Positions 46,524 to 57,540 of a stretch of DNA of 64,000 nucleotides are shown here, piece after piece. The notes under the pieces are model-generated. The model was not told the origin of the DNA. It worked only from the letters and a program-made list of their open reading frames with translations, and ran no database searches. A program made the position numbers and the translations under genes. The DNA is taken from NCBI GenBank assembly GCA_024195585.1, contig SWBL01000274.1:1-64000 (forward strand), written 5' to 3'. Origin of the DNA: Aureobasidium sp. EXF-3400. Taxonomy: Eukaryota > Ascomycota > Dothideomycetes > Dothideales > Saccotheciaceae. Position 1 is the first letter of the stretch, and each line of letters begins with the position of its first letter.

Positions 46524-49500
46524 ATGGCCGACTACCACCGCCGACAGACGCGGCCATCAACGAGACGAGAAGTGCTTGGACCTGGCGAGTCTCGCGCCAA
46601 CATCGATACATCCGCACAAAGAAGCGCACGATCCTCGAAAGTATCAGAAATGTCTTCGCCTACCTCTCTCCCACACAACCAGTCCCTTGTTGCCAATGGC
46701 ACCCCAGATGTACGCACAAGCAGTCCCGCTGCCTCATCGACGCATCAGACACACCTTTCATCTGCTGCACCTGAATCCCAACGAGCCAGTAAACGTTATT
46801 CCGAGATATCAAACTGTACCACCGCCTCTGGATCGGGTCGCAAGAGCTTTGTAGGTCGATGGCAGCTCGGAAAGACTATCGGCCAAGGTGGCTGCTCTAC
46901 TGTACGTCTGGTTAGACACAAAGACACTGGCCAAATTGGTGCTGCAAAGATCATCTCGAGAAAGATGGCAGAAACGGTTCGTGCTCAAAGTTTAGCCAAT
47001 CTGGCAGAGATGCCCGACAAATCATTGCAGGACCTTGTTGCTGCTGGCAAGGCCATGCCACCCCCTCCTCCAGGCTTACTTCGTGAGATTGCCATTATGA
47101 AGCTACTCGACCACCCAAACATTGTTCGCCTGTATGACGTCTGGGAAAATCATAATGAGCTTTACCTCATCATGGAATACGTCGAGGGCGGAGAGCTCTT
47201 TCATTACATCGAAGAACGTCGCGGTCTTGCAGAAGAAGAAAGCGTCTACATATTCCGACAAATTGTTGCTGCACTACTCTACTGCCATCGCATGCACATT
47301 CACCACAGAGACCTCAAACCCGAGAACATCCTCTTGGACCGCGAGAACACTCAGGTCAAGCTGGTTGATTTTGGTATGGCCGCCTTGCAGCCAGAGGGCA
47401 AGAAGTTGACAACGGCTTGTGGCAGTCCTCACTACGCCGCACCTGAGGTCATCAAGAGCAGGCCATACGATGGTGCACGAGCCGACGTATGGAGCTGCGG
47501 TGTCATTCTGTATGTCATGCTCACTGGAATGACTCCTTTCAACTACGATCAAGACAGAAACCTCGGAGTCATGTACAGAGCCATTGCTGAGGCCGACTAC
47601 TACATGCCTCCAGAACTCAGTCGCGATGCTCAGGATCTGTTGCGTAAGATCTTTGTTCCGGACCCTCGTCGCCGTATCACCATGGAACAAATCTGGGAAC
47701 ATCCTCTGCTTCACAAGTTCGACGAAAAGTGGGGATACACAGGACCCCTTGCGTCGAAGGAGGCTTGGGTCGGCCCATCTCCTATTCTTGAAGACTGGAC
47801 AGTGACTCGTGAAGACGAGGTTGACAAGGAAATACTTCGTAACATGCGTACTCTGTGGCACAGCGTGCCCCAATCTGTCCTTGTCAAAAAACTTGTCAGC
47901 AACGAACCAAACCAAGAGAAGCTCTTCTACGCCGCTCTCCTGAAGCATCGCGAAGAGAATCTTGAGAATTACCTTGGTGGTGCTGACGCCATCAGCTATT
48001 CCGCGAGCGACTACCAACATAATACAAACGAGCTCAAGGATCAACCTCCTCTGCCCAGCCAGAAGCAGCACTCCCAATCCCAATACTCTATCATGAATGA
48101 TGAACATCTTCGCACTCCACAACCTGCCGATCAGGACCTGCCATCCGATGGTACTTACGATCCTTACCGATCTTCGCGGTACCAAACTACACCCAACGGG
48201 ACACCATACACAAAGGTTACTGTTCATCGCAGAGGCGAGAGCAATGGAAGCCGCAAGGCCTACATGCAGCACACCCTACGCCACCCCAATGCACTTCGAG
48301 TCGAGATGCTCAGAAAGAATGGTCTTTCAAATTCCAGTTCCAGTTTAGTGAAGCAGGAGTACAGAAAATCGATGACACGCTCGGTGTCGAAGGCTTCAAC
48401 ATCTCGCAACTCCGTTGTGAGTTCTGTTTGGCCTAGCAGTCCACCCGTGATGCCGAGAACAGTCAGCTCACACAAACACAAAAGAAAGGTCAGCTTTACT
48501 CATCATCGCAAGAGCTCGCAAGCTGTCGTCAGCACCAGCGCTCGCTTCACCCCAGAACTCCAAGCGAAAGCTAGATTCTCTCAACTCATGCATGGAAGCC
48601 CCACTCCCGATGCGAACAGTCCCTCTTGCAGAGCAGACAACGCAATTAGATCTAGGAAAGAGAAGTCGGTTACGCCTGCTCCGCGTACGCGACCTCGTAA
48701 AAATTCTACCGGCACAACGAGGACAGACATCCGCAAGGCCAGTAGTGAGCTTGAACAGGCTTGCGAAGAGGCGTTCAATCGTTGTTCTTTCAGCTCAAGT
48801 GTACTTACAACTGCATCTGCAACCGAGAAGACTGGCTACGAGACTCCTCCATCGTCTGTGTCTAAGAGAGATTCTGGTAGCTCAACCAAGGAACATGCCG
48901 CTCCTCGTCCGCTGCCTGCCCTTCCAACCGACACTCCTAACACCTTCATCACTCGTACACTCGAGGAAACACGCCATAAACTTGCAGCACGAAGCGCATC
49001 CGAAGGAAACGACGGCTCAGCTAAGATCGAACAGGTCCTTGCAAACCTCGATAGAATCATGCCTGGTGATAAGCGTGCCGTTTCGGCTCCCGACCACCAT
49101 CTGATGGACAACAGAGCACCTCTGCCAATCATAAGCGAAGAAGGCAGATCTGAGGGCTCTCAGGGACGCTCTAACACAGCCCAGAGATATAGATCTGTCA
49201 CAGCTCCAATGCCGGAAAGAACTGTCCGTATGGTCCAGCCTTCGTCGCCCGCCACGCCCAACAGCCCATACAACTGGAGTTCTGTCGAAGAGCCAGTCTC
49301 GGATGTCTCTCAGCACACTGTCATTGACAAATCTCGCCTTACCGTGCCCACTGTGGACCCTCGCATGGTCCGCAAGAAGAGCAGCGACAGTGATGTACCT
49401 TTGAGCCAGATTTCTTCTCAAGGATCTCATGAGGGTGCTGTCAAGAAAAAGTCTTCGTGGTTCCGCAAGTGGAAGGAGCCGTCTGCCGCCATTGTTGATG

Positions 49501-50290
49501 ACAGCCATGTTCGGCCGCGCTCGCCAATGCAATGGAACGAGACTGCTGGTCAACCCGGCAAGCCTAGCGTGCTCAACCGGGATAATCGTCCACCTCATTT
49601 GGATCTGACTAACGCACAGATATCTGCACCCAAGTCGTCTTCCAGTAGTGAGTTCCCCATGCGCCGTGAAAGCAAGGGATTTAGCAAGTGGTTCGGCAGA
49701 AAGAAGGATTCAGACAAACGTGAGTTCGAACTCTATTGAAGCATCATGATAATTTCCTGACTTGGTGTATAGTATCCCCTCCCTCTGCCGCCGTGGTCAC
49801 TGGCCCTCTCAGTCCCTTCTCTACAGGCCCGCTGTCGCCACTACCTCCAACTACCCCTACCTCAGCTGGTGTCGATAACGCAACACGTTCTTGGTTTTCC
49901 CGATTCCTTCGTCTTCGACCTGAAGTCCGTACTTTGGCCTTCAACGTTCCACGTACCCGAGCAAGAACAGAGTTGGTACGCATGTTGCGTGAGTGGCAAC
50001 GACACGGTATCAAGGATTTGACCTACTTCCCCCAAGACAACGCCATAACCGCCAGCATTGATAAAGTCAACTCCCTCGGCATCAAGCCGGTCACCTTTAG
50101 GATCGAGTTGTTTGTTGTACTCAAGAATGGCAGGAAAGCTGGCCTGTCATTGGCGAGATGTTCGCAGATGCGTGGTGCAGCCAGTTCATTCCGCAAGGTC
50201 GTCGAAGTCCTGGAGCAAGTCGGCAGAGACCGCGGTCTGCTCGTTGAAGACGAAAGCCAATGGAACGAGCTTTGTGGTATTTTGGCCTAG
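46524..50290 (+). CDS. Gin4/Hsl1/Cdr2-type septin-associated Ser/Thr kinase
   Basis: Two exons, 46524..49719 and 49773..50290, encoding 1237 aa. The kinase domain spans about 113-396: GQGGCS loop (119-124), catalytic Lys142 in GAAKII, HHRDLKPEN (His261, Asp263), DFG at 282-284 and CGSPHYAAPE. An insert of about 35 residues with PPPPPG separates the Lys strand from helix C. A long Ser-rich middle follows. The second exon codes for a C-terminal domain (RSWFSRFLRLRPEVRTLAFN, then FRIELFVVLKNGRKAGLSL) that fits the membrane-binding KA1 type. Related kinases (yeast Gin4, Kcc4, Hsl1; fission yeast Cdr2) sit at the bud neck or cell middle and couple septins to mitotic entry through Wee1. Confidence 0.92.
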
Positions 50291-50922
50291 GGAAAGGTCG
50301 AATCTGTGTCTTAGCATCGATGCGAACTTTGCTACACTCTTGCAAAGGTTCTTTGAACGTGTGGCAGCTCGCTTGTTTTCAGCGTTCTCTTCATTGTACT
50401 TTGGTTCTTGGTATGTTGATCACGACAAGGGACAGATACCCTTTTATCGGAGTGGAGTTTTTGTTTTTGAGGAAGCATTTTCGATGATCCAGCATTCAAT
50501 CCGGAGTTTCTCGTTTGTTCTGGAAGATGGCGTTTCAAGGAGCGAAGAGGTTGTTCCTCGAGCAATAGGTGCGACTTTTTATTATGTTTCTTGTTTGTTT
50601 TCTTTCTGTTTTTCCGTCTCCTTTCAGCTTTCTGACAGTTGTAGTATATCAAAGGAAGCAAGAAAAGCAGGAAAGAACAAGAGTCTGTAGGAAAGGAGGG
50701 AAGAGGGATTGAAACAGCGCAGTACGCTTTAATGTTAATGAACACACTTTTACACTTTTATACCTTTGAAACCGTGTGCCAGGGTCTGCTACTTCCTCGT
50801 CGTGCTTGCTTAGGCACCACGCATGGCAGCGCATTAGATGATGGGGATCGAGGCAGAGAAATGATAGCCATGTCACAATCAAGGTATATAAAGTGTAAAG
50901 ACAAGATGTGCTTCTAATCAGT
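50291..50922. other. Kinase 3' region and tRNA upstream region
   Basis: About 630 bp. A TATATAAAG sequence at about 50885-50893 lies roughly 35 bp before the tRNA, in the usual place for TFIIIB binding. No supported protein gene. Confidence 0.55.
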
Positions 50923-50993
50923 GTCGCAGTGGTTTAGTGGTAAAATTCGTGCTTGCCATGCACGAGCCCCGTGTTCGATTCACGGCTGCGACA
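50923..50993 (+). tRNA. tRNA-Gly (anticodon GCC)
   Basis: The acceptor stem GTCGCAG pairs perfectly with CTGCGAC. The D-arm region is TGGTTTAGTGG. The anticodon stem CGTGC/GCACG encloses loop TTGCCAT with anticodon GCC. The T-arm CCGTG/CACGG encloses TTCGATT. The length (71 nt with the discriminator base) and loops match eukaryotic tRNA-Gly. No intron. Confidence 0.96.
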
Positions 50994-50996
50994 ATG

Positions 50997-51000
50997 TTTT
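50997..51000 (+). terminator. Pol III T4 terminator of tRNA-Gly
   Basis: Four T residues begin 3 bases after the discriminator base, the usual Pol III stop signal. Confidence 0.7.
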
Positions 51001-51226
51001 GGTTGGCGGACAGCACGAGCATCGATCGTCATGTCGGTTTTTTGACCAGACCAACCGTGATGGGCTTGCCTGGCGACTCATTCATTCTAACCAATCCTTT
51101 ATTCTCTTTTTGTTTCGCTCTCCATCACATCAACCAGTTTGTTTGATCTGCCCAGTATCCCCAGGCCAATACATTGATTCTTCCTACAATCGCAATTGGC
51201 AACGCACAATCATCAGTATACAAACC

Positions 51227-51768
51227 ATGGCGCAAAACGTGGTGCTCGTGACAACAATGGGAGAAATCACAGTAGAGCTCTACACCGAGCATGCCCCAAA
51301 AGTAAAACGCGTCTCTGATCATCACATCCAAGCCTCATGATACTGACCATCGGACAATAGACCTGTCACAACTTTTCCACACTGGCGAGCAGAGGCTACT
51401 ACAACGGCACACCGTTCCACCGCATAATCCCCTCGTTCATGATCCAAGGCGGCGACCCTACCGGCACCGGCCGCGGAGGAGCTTCCGTCTACGGCGACAA
51501 GTTCGACGACGAGATACATCCTTCTCTTCGTCACACAGGCGCCGGAGTCTTGAGCATGGCAAACGCAGGGCCGAACACGAATGGCAGTCAGTTCTTCATT
51601 ACACTGGCACCGACGCCGTGGTTGGATGGTAAACACACTATATTTGGAAGAGTCAAGAGTGGTATGAAGGTTGTGCAGAGGATGGGCTTGGTCAAGGTCG
51701 ACAAAGAGGATAGACCTGTCGAGCCTGTGAGGATCTTGAGCACAAGGGTTGAGGAGGCTGATGCTTGA
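51227..51768 (+). CDS. Cyclophilin-type peptidyl-prolyl isomerase (PPIL1-like)
   Basis: Two exons, 51227..51301 and 51361..51768, encoding 160 aa. It is a bare cyclophilin domain: [19 protein letters not shown], then [28 protein letters not shown] (catalytic Arg in FHRI), [33 protein letters not shown]. The GTGRGG loop and length fit PPIL1-type spliceosomal cyclophilins (human PPIL1 166 aa, fission yeast Cyp1). It isomerises peptidyl-prolyl bonds, with family members found in the activated spliceosome. It starts 234 bp after the tRNA-Gly gene. Confidence 0.92.
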
Positions 51769-52200
51769 GTACCCAGAACACGAAAGAGCTAAGGCACTGT
51801 ATGCGAGGCATCTCATGCTAGAAGGAATGGCGGCGGAAGGTTTCGCATGATACACTACAAGAGACGGATTGGGAGGGAACGCATACGCAGAAGACGAGTA
51901 ATGCTCCTTCCTGAGCGAGAGAGATGCATACATGGGACAGTGGCTGGCAGCTCCTACTCGGATCTGAGGACAAGCCAGATGTGCCACTACACCGCTGTCG
52001 CAATGCCCACTACCAGAGATAGCTTGTCGAGAGTCAGAGAGCTCTCGTGGCAGATCGGACATCGTAGTCCAAAACAAAGGCCTCGACTACATGAAAGTTC
52101 GATTAGCGCAAACCAACTACTTCCTAATATTATAACAGCAAAGATATTACACCCCCGTACTCTCAGAACTCGTAATCTGGCGCATTTACCGCTCTGCAAA
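51769..52200. other. Intergenic between convergent genes
   Basis: About 430 bp between two stop codons; presumed 3' UTRs. Nothing else recognised. Confidence 0.5.
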
Positions 52201-53193
52201 TCAATATCCATGCTTGGCCAGCTCCTTCTCTGTCCACTCCCAGAGTTCCTCAGCCTTCTTCCCATCCTGAGCCCAGCCAGTGCCTGGTCCTTTGCTACCA
52301 ATCGGCTTGAAGTAGTATCCTTGTCTAACTTCTTCCTTGTCCGCTGTACAGGCCCAAAGCTGGTTCTTGGCTCCCTCAGGTACGGTCTGCATGAAAAATC
52401 CACCCACAGCGGCAATACCGTATCTGAGGATTACATTGTCACGTTGAGTAGTTGCAAACAAATCCGTCTTGATGACACCTGGGTGCACGGCAGTAGCGGT
52501 GATGGAGGGGTAGTGAGAAGTCAGACCGCGAGAGTGCAGAATGTTGGCCAACTTTGCACTGCCGTAGCGAGACCAGGTGCCATAGGTTTCGGCGGCGGCT
52601 TGGTCGTAGAGGATGCCGCAACCGCGTGCCAGTTGGTGTCCCTCACTGGACAAGGACACGACTCTGACATCGGCTTTAGGGTCCTCTGCTGTCTTGAGAA
52701 GCACAGGCATGAGCAACTTGGTCAGCAAAGCGTGGCCCATGTGGTTGGTTCCAAATTGAATTTCATATCCCTGCTTGGTTGTGCTGTAGGGGACACTCAT
52801 GATACCTGCATTGTTGAGCAGGATATCCAGCCTCTGCTCCTTCTGCTTGAAAGAGTCAGCAGCGGCTTTGACAGATTCAAAGTCAGACAGGTCCAAAGAC
52901 AAGAACTCGACTTTGGCGTCCGGGACTTGGCTTTTGATGTCTTCAATCGCGGATCTGGCTTTAGATTCCGTGCGTGCAGCCAGGTAGATCTGCGAAGGAT
53001 TGTGCTTGGCAAACTGCAAGACTGATTCTTTGCCCAAACCGGTGTTTCCTACAGAGTTGTGAGCATCTGGCTTGTGTTCATGCCGGAGGTTGAGGGAAGA
53101 GTGCGTACCTCCTGTCACAATAATGACCTTGCCGGAAAGATCGGGAATGTCCTTTTCGGGGTCGAAGGACTTGCCGCCGAAGAGACCGAACAT
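52201..53193 (-). CDS. Short-chain dehydrogenase/reductase (retinol-dehydrogenase-like)
   Basis: Two exons on the minus strand, 53193..53109 and 53048..52201, encode 310 aa. The Rossmann signature is split by the intron: IIVTGG joins NTGLGKES. Then come LNNAGIMSVPY, the catalytic serine in VVSLSSEGH, and YGSAKLAN with the Tyr/Lys pair. This is an NAD(P)-dependent SDR of the WW-oxidoreductase/retinol-dehydrogenase-like type common in fungi; the substrate is unknown. The 60-nt intron is free of stop codons and a multiple of three, so the frame also reads straight through. Confidence 0.9.
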   Translation of the reverse strand: MFGLFGGKSFDPEKDIPDLSGKVIIVTGGTHSSLNLRHEHKPDAHNSVGNTGLGKESVLQFAKHNPSQIYLAARTESKARSAIEDIKSQVPDAKVEFLSLDLSDFESVKAAADSFKQKEQRLDILLNNAGIMSVPYSTTKQGYEIQFGTNHMGHALLTKLLMPVLLKTAEDPKADVRVVSLSSEGHQLARGCGILYDQAAAETYGTWSRYGSAKLANILHSRGLTSHYPSITATAVHPGVIKTDLFATTQRDNVILRYGIAAVGGFFMQTVPEGAKNQLWACTADKEEVRQGYYFKPIGSKGPGTGWAQDGKKAEELWEWTEKELAKHGY

Positions 53194-53872
53194 GATGCCT
53201 ACTCAATTTATTGTTGGAGACGTCGAAGCCTTGAGTTACTTTGCTGTGTCAGTCAAGGTGTAAAGGTGTAGCCAGTGCATCAAAGGGGCTTGTTCAGCAA
53301 CTGTTGAGGTGGAATGGGTGCTCGAATTCCGTGGGGACAAAGCTTGATATTCATGTTTGCGCTCGAGATACCGAGGCAGAGACTCTACTGTAGTCTGTAG
53401 CATTATAGGCAACAACATATATCTGTCGCATCATGCAGCAGAAACGAGCATTCGTTGTATAATGTATGGCTTGCAAGATCCTCGATTCGACCTTGGTGAC
53501 ACCCCCCCATTCGCTGAAGCCTTTGCGGACTACCCAAAGGGGACGATATCCGAGGACCACGGCAGTGGAAAAACCGGATGAGTCGACATGATGACTCAAC
53601 AGATTTGTATATGATGAGTTGACGTAGAAGAACAGAGGCAATGTAAAGAAGCGAAGTGTAAAATCATAGTTGCTATTGAACGAGGTGCATGAAAACGCCT
53701 CTATCAGAAAAGAATGCATCTTCCAGAAAAGCAAAAGGCACGAGAGCCCGGCCGTGGTATCTAATAATTCTCAAATCCTTCAACAAACGCCATGTCTCCG
53801 AGGAACGCCAGCATCGAATTCAAGTCATGATGTGGATCGTTATACATCTCTGGCGGCTCATGAAGATTCGAC
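53194..53872. other. Intergenic
   Basis: About 680 bp, with the SDR promoter and the 3' region of the Crz1 gene. No gene recognised. Confidence 0.5.
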
Positions 53873-56068
53873 TCATCGATCCATGTCGCTCACCCATCCG
53901 TTGTTAGCAAGACCCATGTTCATGTTCGGTGTCTGCTGTGTGTAGGCTCCCATTTCGTTCTCGCTTAGGTCCCATTCATTCCCACTTCCAGCGTCAAAAC
54001 TACTTCTTCCGCTGAAAACTTCCGATTCCTCTGGAATGGCAGGCGCACTTACAGCTCCCCAGTCGAGGTTTGCTAAGTCCGGGTACATCTGGAGCAGAGC
54101 GGCCGGCAGAATTGGATGGAGATGAGGTTGGTTAGTCATGGGAGGTGGTGCTACAAAGCCTTGATCGCTCTGCATTTGTCGCTGGGCATGCTCTTCTGCC
54201 CATTGTTTTTGTCGTTCGGCCGCTTCCTCGTCCAGCAGAGGCTTGATACATACACGACCAGCTTCTGAACGGAAGTGTCGACCAAGAGCATCGGCACGTG
54301 CAAACCGACGGCCGCATCCCCACTGTTCTCCATTACTGAGTTGACCTTTACAGACGAACTTCTTTTCGCCGGAGTGCAAGCTCTCGTGGCGCTTGCGATC
54401 GTGCTGACGAGCGAAGGCCTTGCCGCATACAGTACAGACAAATGGTCTCTCGTCCGTATGAGTACGCAGATGGGAGCGCAAATTGTATGCGCGAGTGAAC
54501 TTCTTGGGACATAGTGTGCACTGGAATGTGGCAGGATGTTTTTGAGTCCGCTTCGGGTCATTGCCTCCACTGGCGGCTCTCTCAGGATTTGCGAGATCCA
54601 AAATGTAATCGCGCTGGGGCACAGACGAGGTCGAAGAGCGTCTCGACAGTCCACTTGTGGATGAAATGGAGGAAGGCGAGGGTGAGCGCGAGCCGCTATG
54701 CCGTGCGTCAAAGGGTGACAGCGAGTTGGTCCCTGGTTGTAGTGAAGGAGATCTACCTCTTCCTGAAACCGAGGGGGTTACGGGCCGTGAGCCAACGAAA
54801 GTATCCGACTTGGCGCGCATTCGGTTGCGACTGCGATCTAACAAGACAACGTCAGCAGATTGTTTAGATGAGGGTGCATACCACCTACTCCTCTCTGGTG
54901 GACTGAGCGCGTCCTCTGGCCCAGCACCATCTGGTGGTCCAAAACTAGGTACCCTCGAAGGAGGAGCGAAGTCAATGTTGATCTCTGGTGGAGACATGGT
55001 ATCAGCCATGCCTATCTCGTTAGGGGTACCGCTGTTGCTCAGCTGAGGAAAAGGCTCAGCTGCTGTGAGTGAGGAAGTCGGATACATGTCAAAATCCTGC
55101 TGCGATGCTTGGTAGGCCATATCGGGCTGCAGGGCGAAGCCATTCGCTGTGTTGAAGTCTGGAAGCGCTTGCTGCGCTTGAGGTAACAACCGAGGCGACA
55201 CGGCCGGACTAGGGCCTGGGCTTATATGAGGTGGGATCTGCGTATCGGACAAGGAGAATTGCCCGAGACCTAGAGCGTCAGGGAACATGGAAACGTCGGC
55301 TTGGGGGTTCAGCATGGGCGAAGCATCGAAACTGTCGGCCGTGGGTAGATATGGCGAGGCCTGGTTAGAATGCGACGAGATCTCGGAGTAGGCGTCCGAA
55401 GGTGAGCGACGATGCGATTGGAAGGCCTGACCAGCACCCCAGTCGTTGCCATGATATCCTGGAGGTGGGTATGCAGCGCTTGCGGGATCAAGCGATTCAG
55501 ATCTCTGTCGATTGACCTGGTTGAAGGAGGCCTGTTGATACGATGGAGACGCATGCGGACTGGGACTTTGTGATGCGCGACGCAACTGAGGCTGCAGCAA
55601 ATGAGGAGGAGTCGGATTGTGATGCGTCGCAGCCATGGGGTCACCTAGTGGTGGGTTGGGAGTGCCGTAAAGTAAGTTTGGGTCCAGCTGGTGCTGACTG
55701 AAGTCAAAGCCCGGAAATGAGTTGGATTCAGTTTGAGGCAGACTGTGAGGCGAGGGTCCGTTGAGCGACAGGTTGGTCGCGCTGAGAGATGTGGGAGACA
55801 GGTTGCCGCTCAGGTTGCTGCTGCTACCGTTTGGGCTATAAAGACTGGGAGTGCGAGCGCTGAAGAAGCTACTGTTGTCGAAGGATGGAGATTGGAAGTC
55901 CAGCAAGGTAGCTTGGGGGTCGAGGAACTGTTGTTGGTTGAGATTGTTGGCCTGGAACTGCTGCTGGGTATCATAAGGATTGGAGAAGGGTTGGAACGAG
56001 TCGGCCGAAGCAGGAGGTGATAAGTGCGACGACGAGGCCGAACGATCACGCTGGCCTTGGTTGGTCAT
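53873..56068 (-). CDS. crz1: Calcineurin-responsive zinc-finger transcription factor Crz1/CrzA
   Basis: The minus-strand frame is open from 56068 to 53873 (731 aa). A probable 51-nt intron (54888..54838; donor GTAGGT, branch-like CTGAC, acceptor TTAG) would give exons 56068..54889 and 54837..53873 and 714 aa. The long N-terminus is rich in Gln, Ser and Pro. The zinc-finger block has FQCTLCPKKFTRAYNLRSH, FVCTVCGKAFARQHDRKRH and a third, atypical finger with WGCGRRFARADALGRHF, followed by GRVCIKPLLDEE. This layout is specific to Crz1/CrzA, which moves to the nucleus after dephosphorylation by calcineurin and activates calcium, cell-wall and stress genes. A PxIxIT-type docking site was not firmly located. 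Confidence 0.93.
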   Translation of the reverse strand: MTNQGQRDRSASSSHLSPPASADSFQPFSNPYDTQQQFQANNLNQQQFLDPQATLLDFQSPSFDNSSFFSARTPSLYSPNGSSSNLSGNLSPTSLSATNLSLNGPSPHSLPQTESNSFPGFDFSQHQLDPNLLYGTPNPPLGDPMAATHHNPTPPHLLQPQLRRASQSPSPHASPSYQQASFNQVNRQRSESLDPASAAYPPPGYHGNDWGAGQAFQSHRRSPSDAYSEISSHSNQASPYLPTADSFDASPMLNPQADVSMFPDALGLGQFSLSDTQIPPHISPGPSPAVSPRLLPQAQQALPDFNTANGFALQPDMAYQASQQDFDMYPTSSLTAAEPFPQLSNSGTPNEIGMADTMSPPEINIDFAPPSRVPSFGPPDGAGPEDALSPPERSRWYAPSSKQSADVVLLDRSRNRMRAKSDTFVGSRPVTPSVSGRGRSPSLQPGTNSLSPFDARHSGSRSPSPSSISSTSGLSRRSSTSSVPQRDYILDLANPERAASGGNDPKRTQKHPATFQCTLCPKKFTRAYNLRSHLRTHTDERPFVCTVCGKAFARQHDRKRHESLHSGEKKFVCKGQLSNGEQWGCGRRFARADALGRHFRSEAGRVCIKPLLDEEAAERQKQWAEEHAQRQMQSDQGFVAPPPMTNQPHLHPILPAALLQMYPDLANLDWGAVSAPAIPEESEVFSGRSSFDAGSGNEWDLSENEMGAYTQQTPNMNMGLANNGWVSDMDR

Positions 56069-57540
56069 GTTGACGGGAGTGATGGGGCGGGGCTCTTTAG
56101 ATGTCTTCCAATATCATGGCCATATGCGGTCGCGACAAGGGCGTCGAGGCTGTGGGGAGGCTGTATAAAGCGCAGATGCACGCTGGGTATAGCGCAGGAA
56201 CGAGAAGAGAGCTGTAATGCCTTCTGCCTGAGGCGGTGCAATGCTTCGGGGCGGAGCACAAGATGCAGATGCGGGTTGACTCTGGGAGGAAGGAACAGAA
56301 AGCAAGTTTCGACAAGGCGCGCGTGTCAGAAACAGAAACCCAGAACGAGGCAGCTACCAACGACCCTACCCTACCCTACCCTACCTGCAATAAGCAACAG
56401 CCCAAGCCGACTTTTGGGTATGTCCTTCCGCCGATTGCACCGAACCGAACCAAGTCAAAGCGCCCTGACGGACAGCAGCCCAAAATGCTCCACCCGACTC
56501 ATCTAGTTTCCTTTTGATTATCAGATCAATCCCCGTCACCTGCTTTGCCTACACGCTCGCTATTCGCAATATCCCTCCATCTATCGCTGCGCACTGCAAT
56601 CTCCTATGGTCGCCGACCAGTGCAGCGCGACAAGAATGCCCACATCTGCAGAGCGAATGAGTTCACCGGTCGGCGATCCGCCAATAGAAACGTGTGTCGC
56701 ATGCCTAAGCCCCGCTCGAATAAACCTTGCTTGCTGACTTCCGACCTTTTCACGTGCGCTGTCCTTGGTGCTTTGAACCATTTCCCGCTTCGAGGCTTGC
56801 AGGATGCCTATCTTGACATTTCTCCATTTCCCGCAACACGACACTTCATGCCTGCGCCTTTGGGGCCAGTCGCTCTTGCGTCACTGTCACTGGTTCAATG
56901 CAGAGCAACTGACAGACAATCGAAGCCCGAAGGCCTCTTTTGTTGAATAACCGCAAAGTGATGCAATGCAGAACTAGTGATGGTCTATTGCTTACACAGC
57001 CACCTCCATATTTTGCGCCGTGCGGTCTTGGTCATTTCGGCTGTTGCACACAAAAAACCCATTTCTTGCTCCGATCCATGCATTTCTTGTGGGCCTCTGG
57101 CGGTTGCCAGGAGTCTCTACTGGTTGAACCTCGTCCTTTGGACGAGATAGATTCGAATACTTTACTTCTAGTTGACTGTGGGCGTCCTCGATACATATCG
57201 TTGTGCACATCGCCCATCTTTGTCTCTGAGATCCTCTCTCGATCAGTCTATCACTAACACTGCAAGTCATACAAATTGCCCCAGGACCAATTTTGCTGCA
57301 TAATCAGTGACCACGTTGACAGTGCCGTCCGTTATAAACTGCCCAGTTTGATGAATGGCCTCGTAAAGTGTCTCTTGGGACAACGAGGTGCTTTCTCCGA
57401 GGTTCCACAGGGCGAAAGGTTAAGTTCTCGATGCGGCTTCTCTAGGCCAAGTCTACGACCGACGATGGAGGAAGAAGCCTGCTCAGAAGCAGTAGGACAA
57501 AAAATCATAAATGCATTCATGGAGTCTCAAGCTAAGCATA
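56069..57540. other. Crz1 upstream region
   Basis: About 1.5 kb between the Crz1 start and the Yif1 stop. It contains a short CCCTA repeat (56364-56385). No supported gene; a long regulatory region would be usual for this transcription factor. Confidence 0.5.
56364..56385. repeat. (CCCTA)4 pentanucleotide repeat
   Basis: Four tandem CCCTA units followed by CC, about 300 bp upstream of the Crz1 ATG. It resembles, but is not, the CCCTAA telomere repeat. Confidence 0.8.

Noticed and set aside
47274..48272. 332-codon minus-strand frame
   Set aside because: It is antisense to the kinase gene, whose catalytic motifs are all present on the plus strand.
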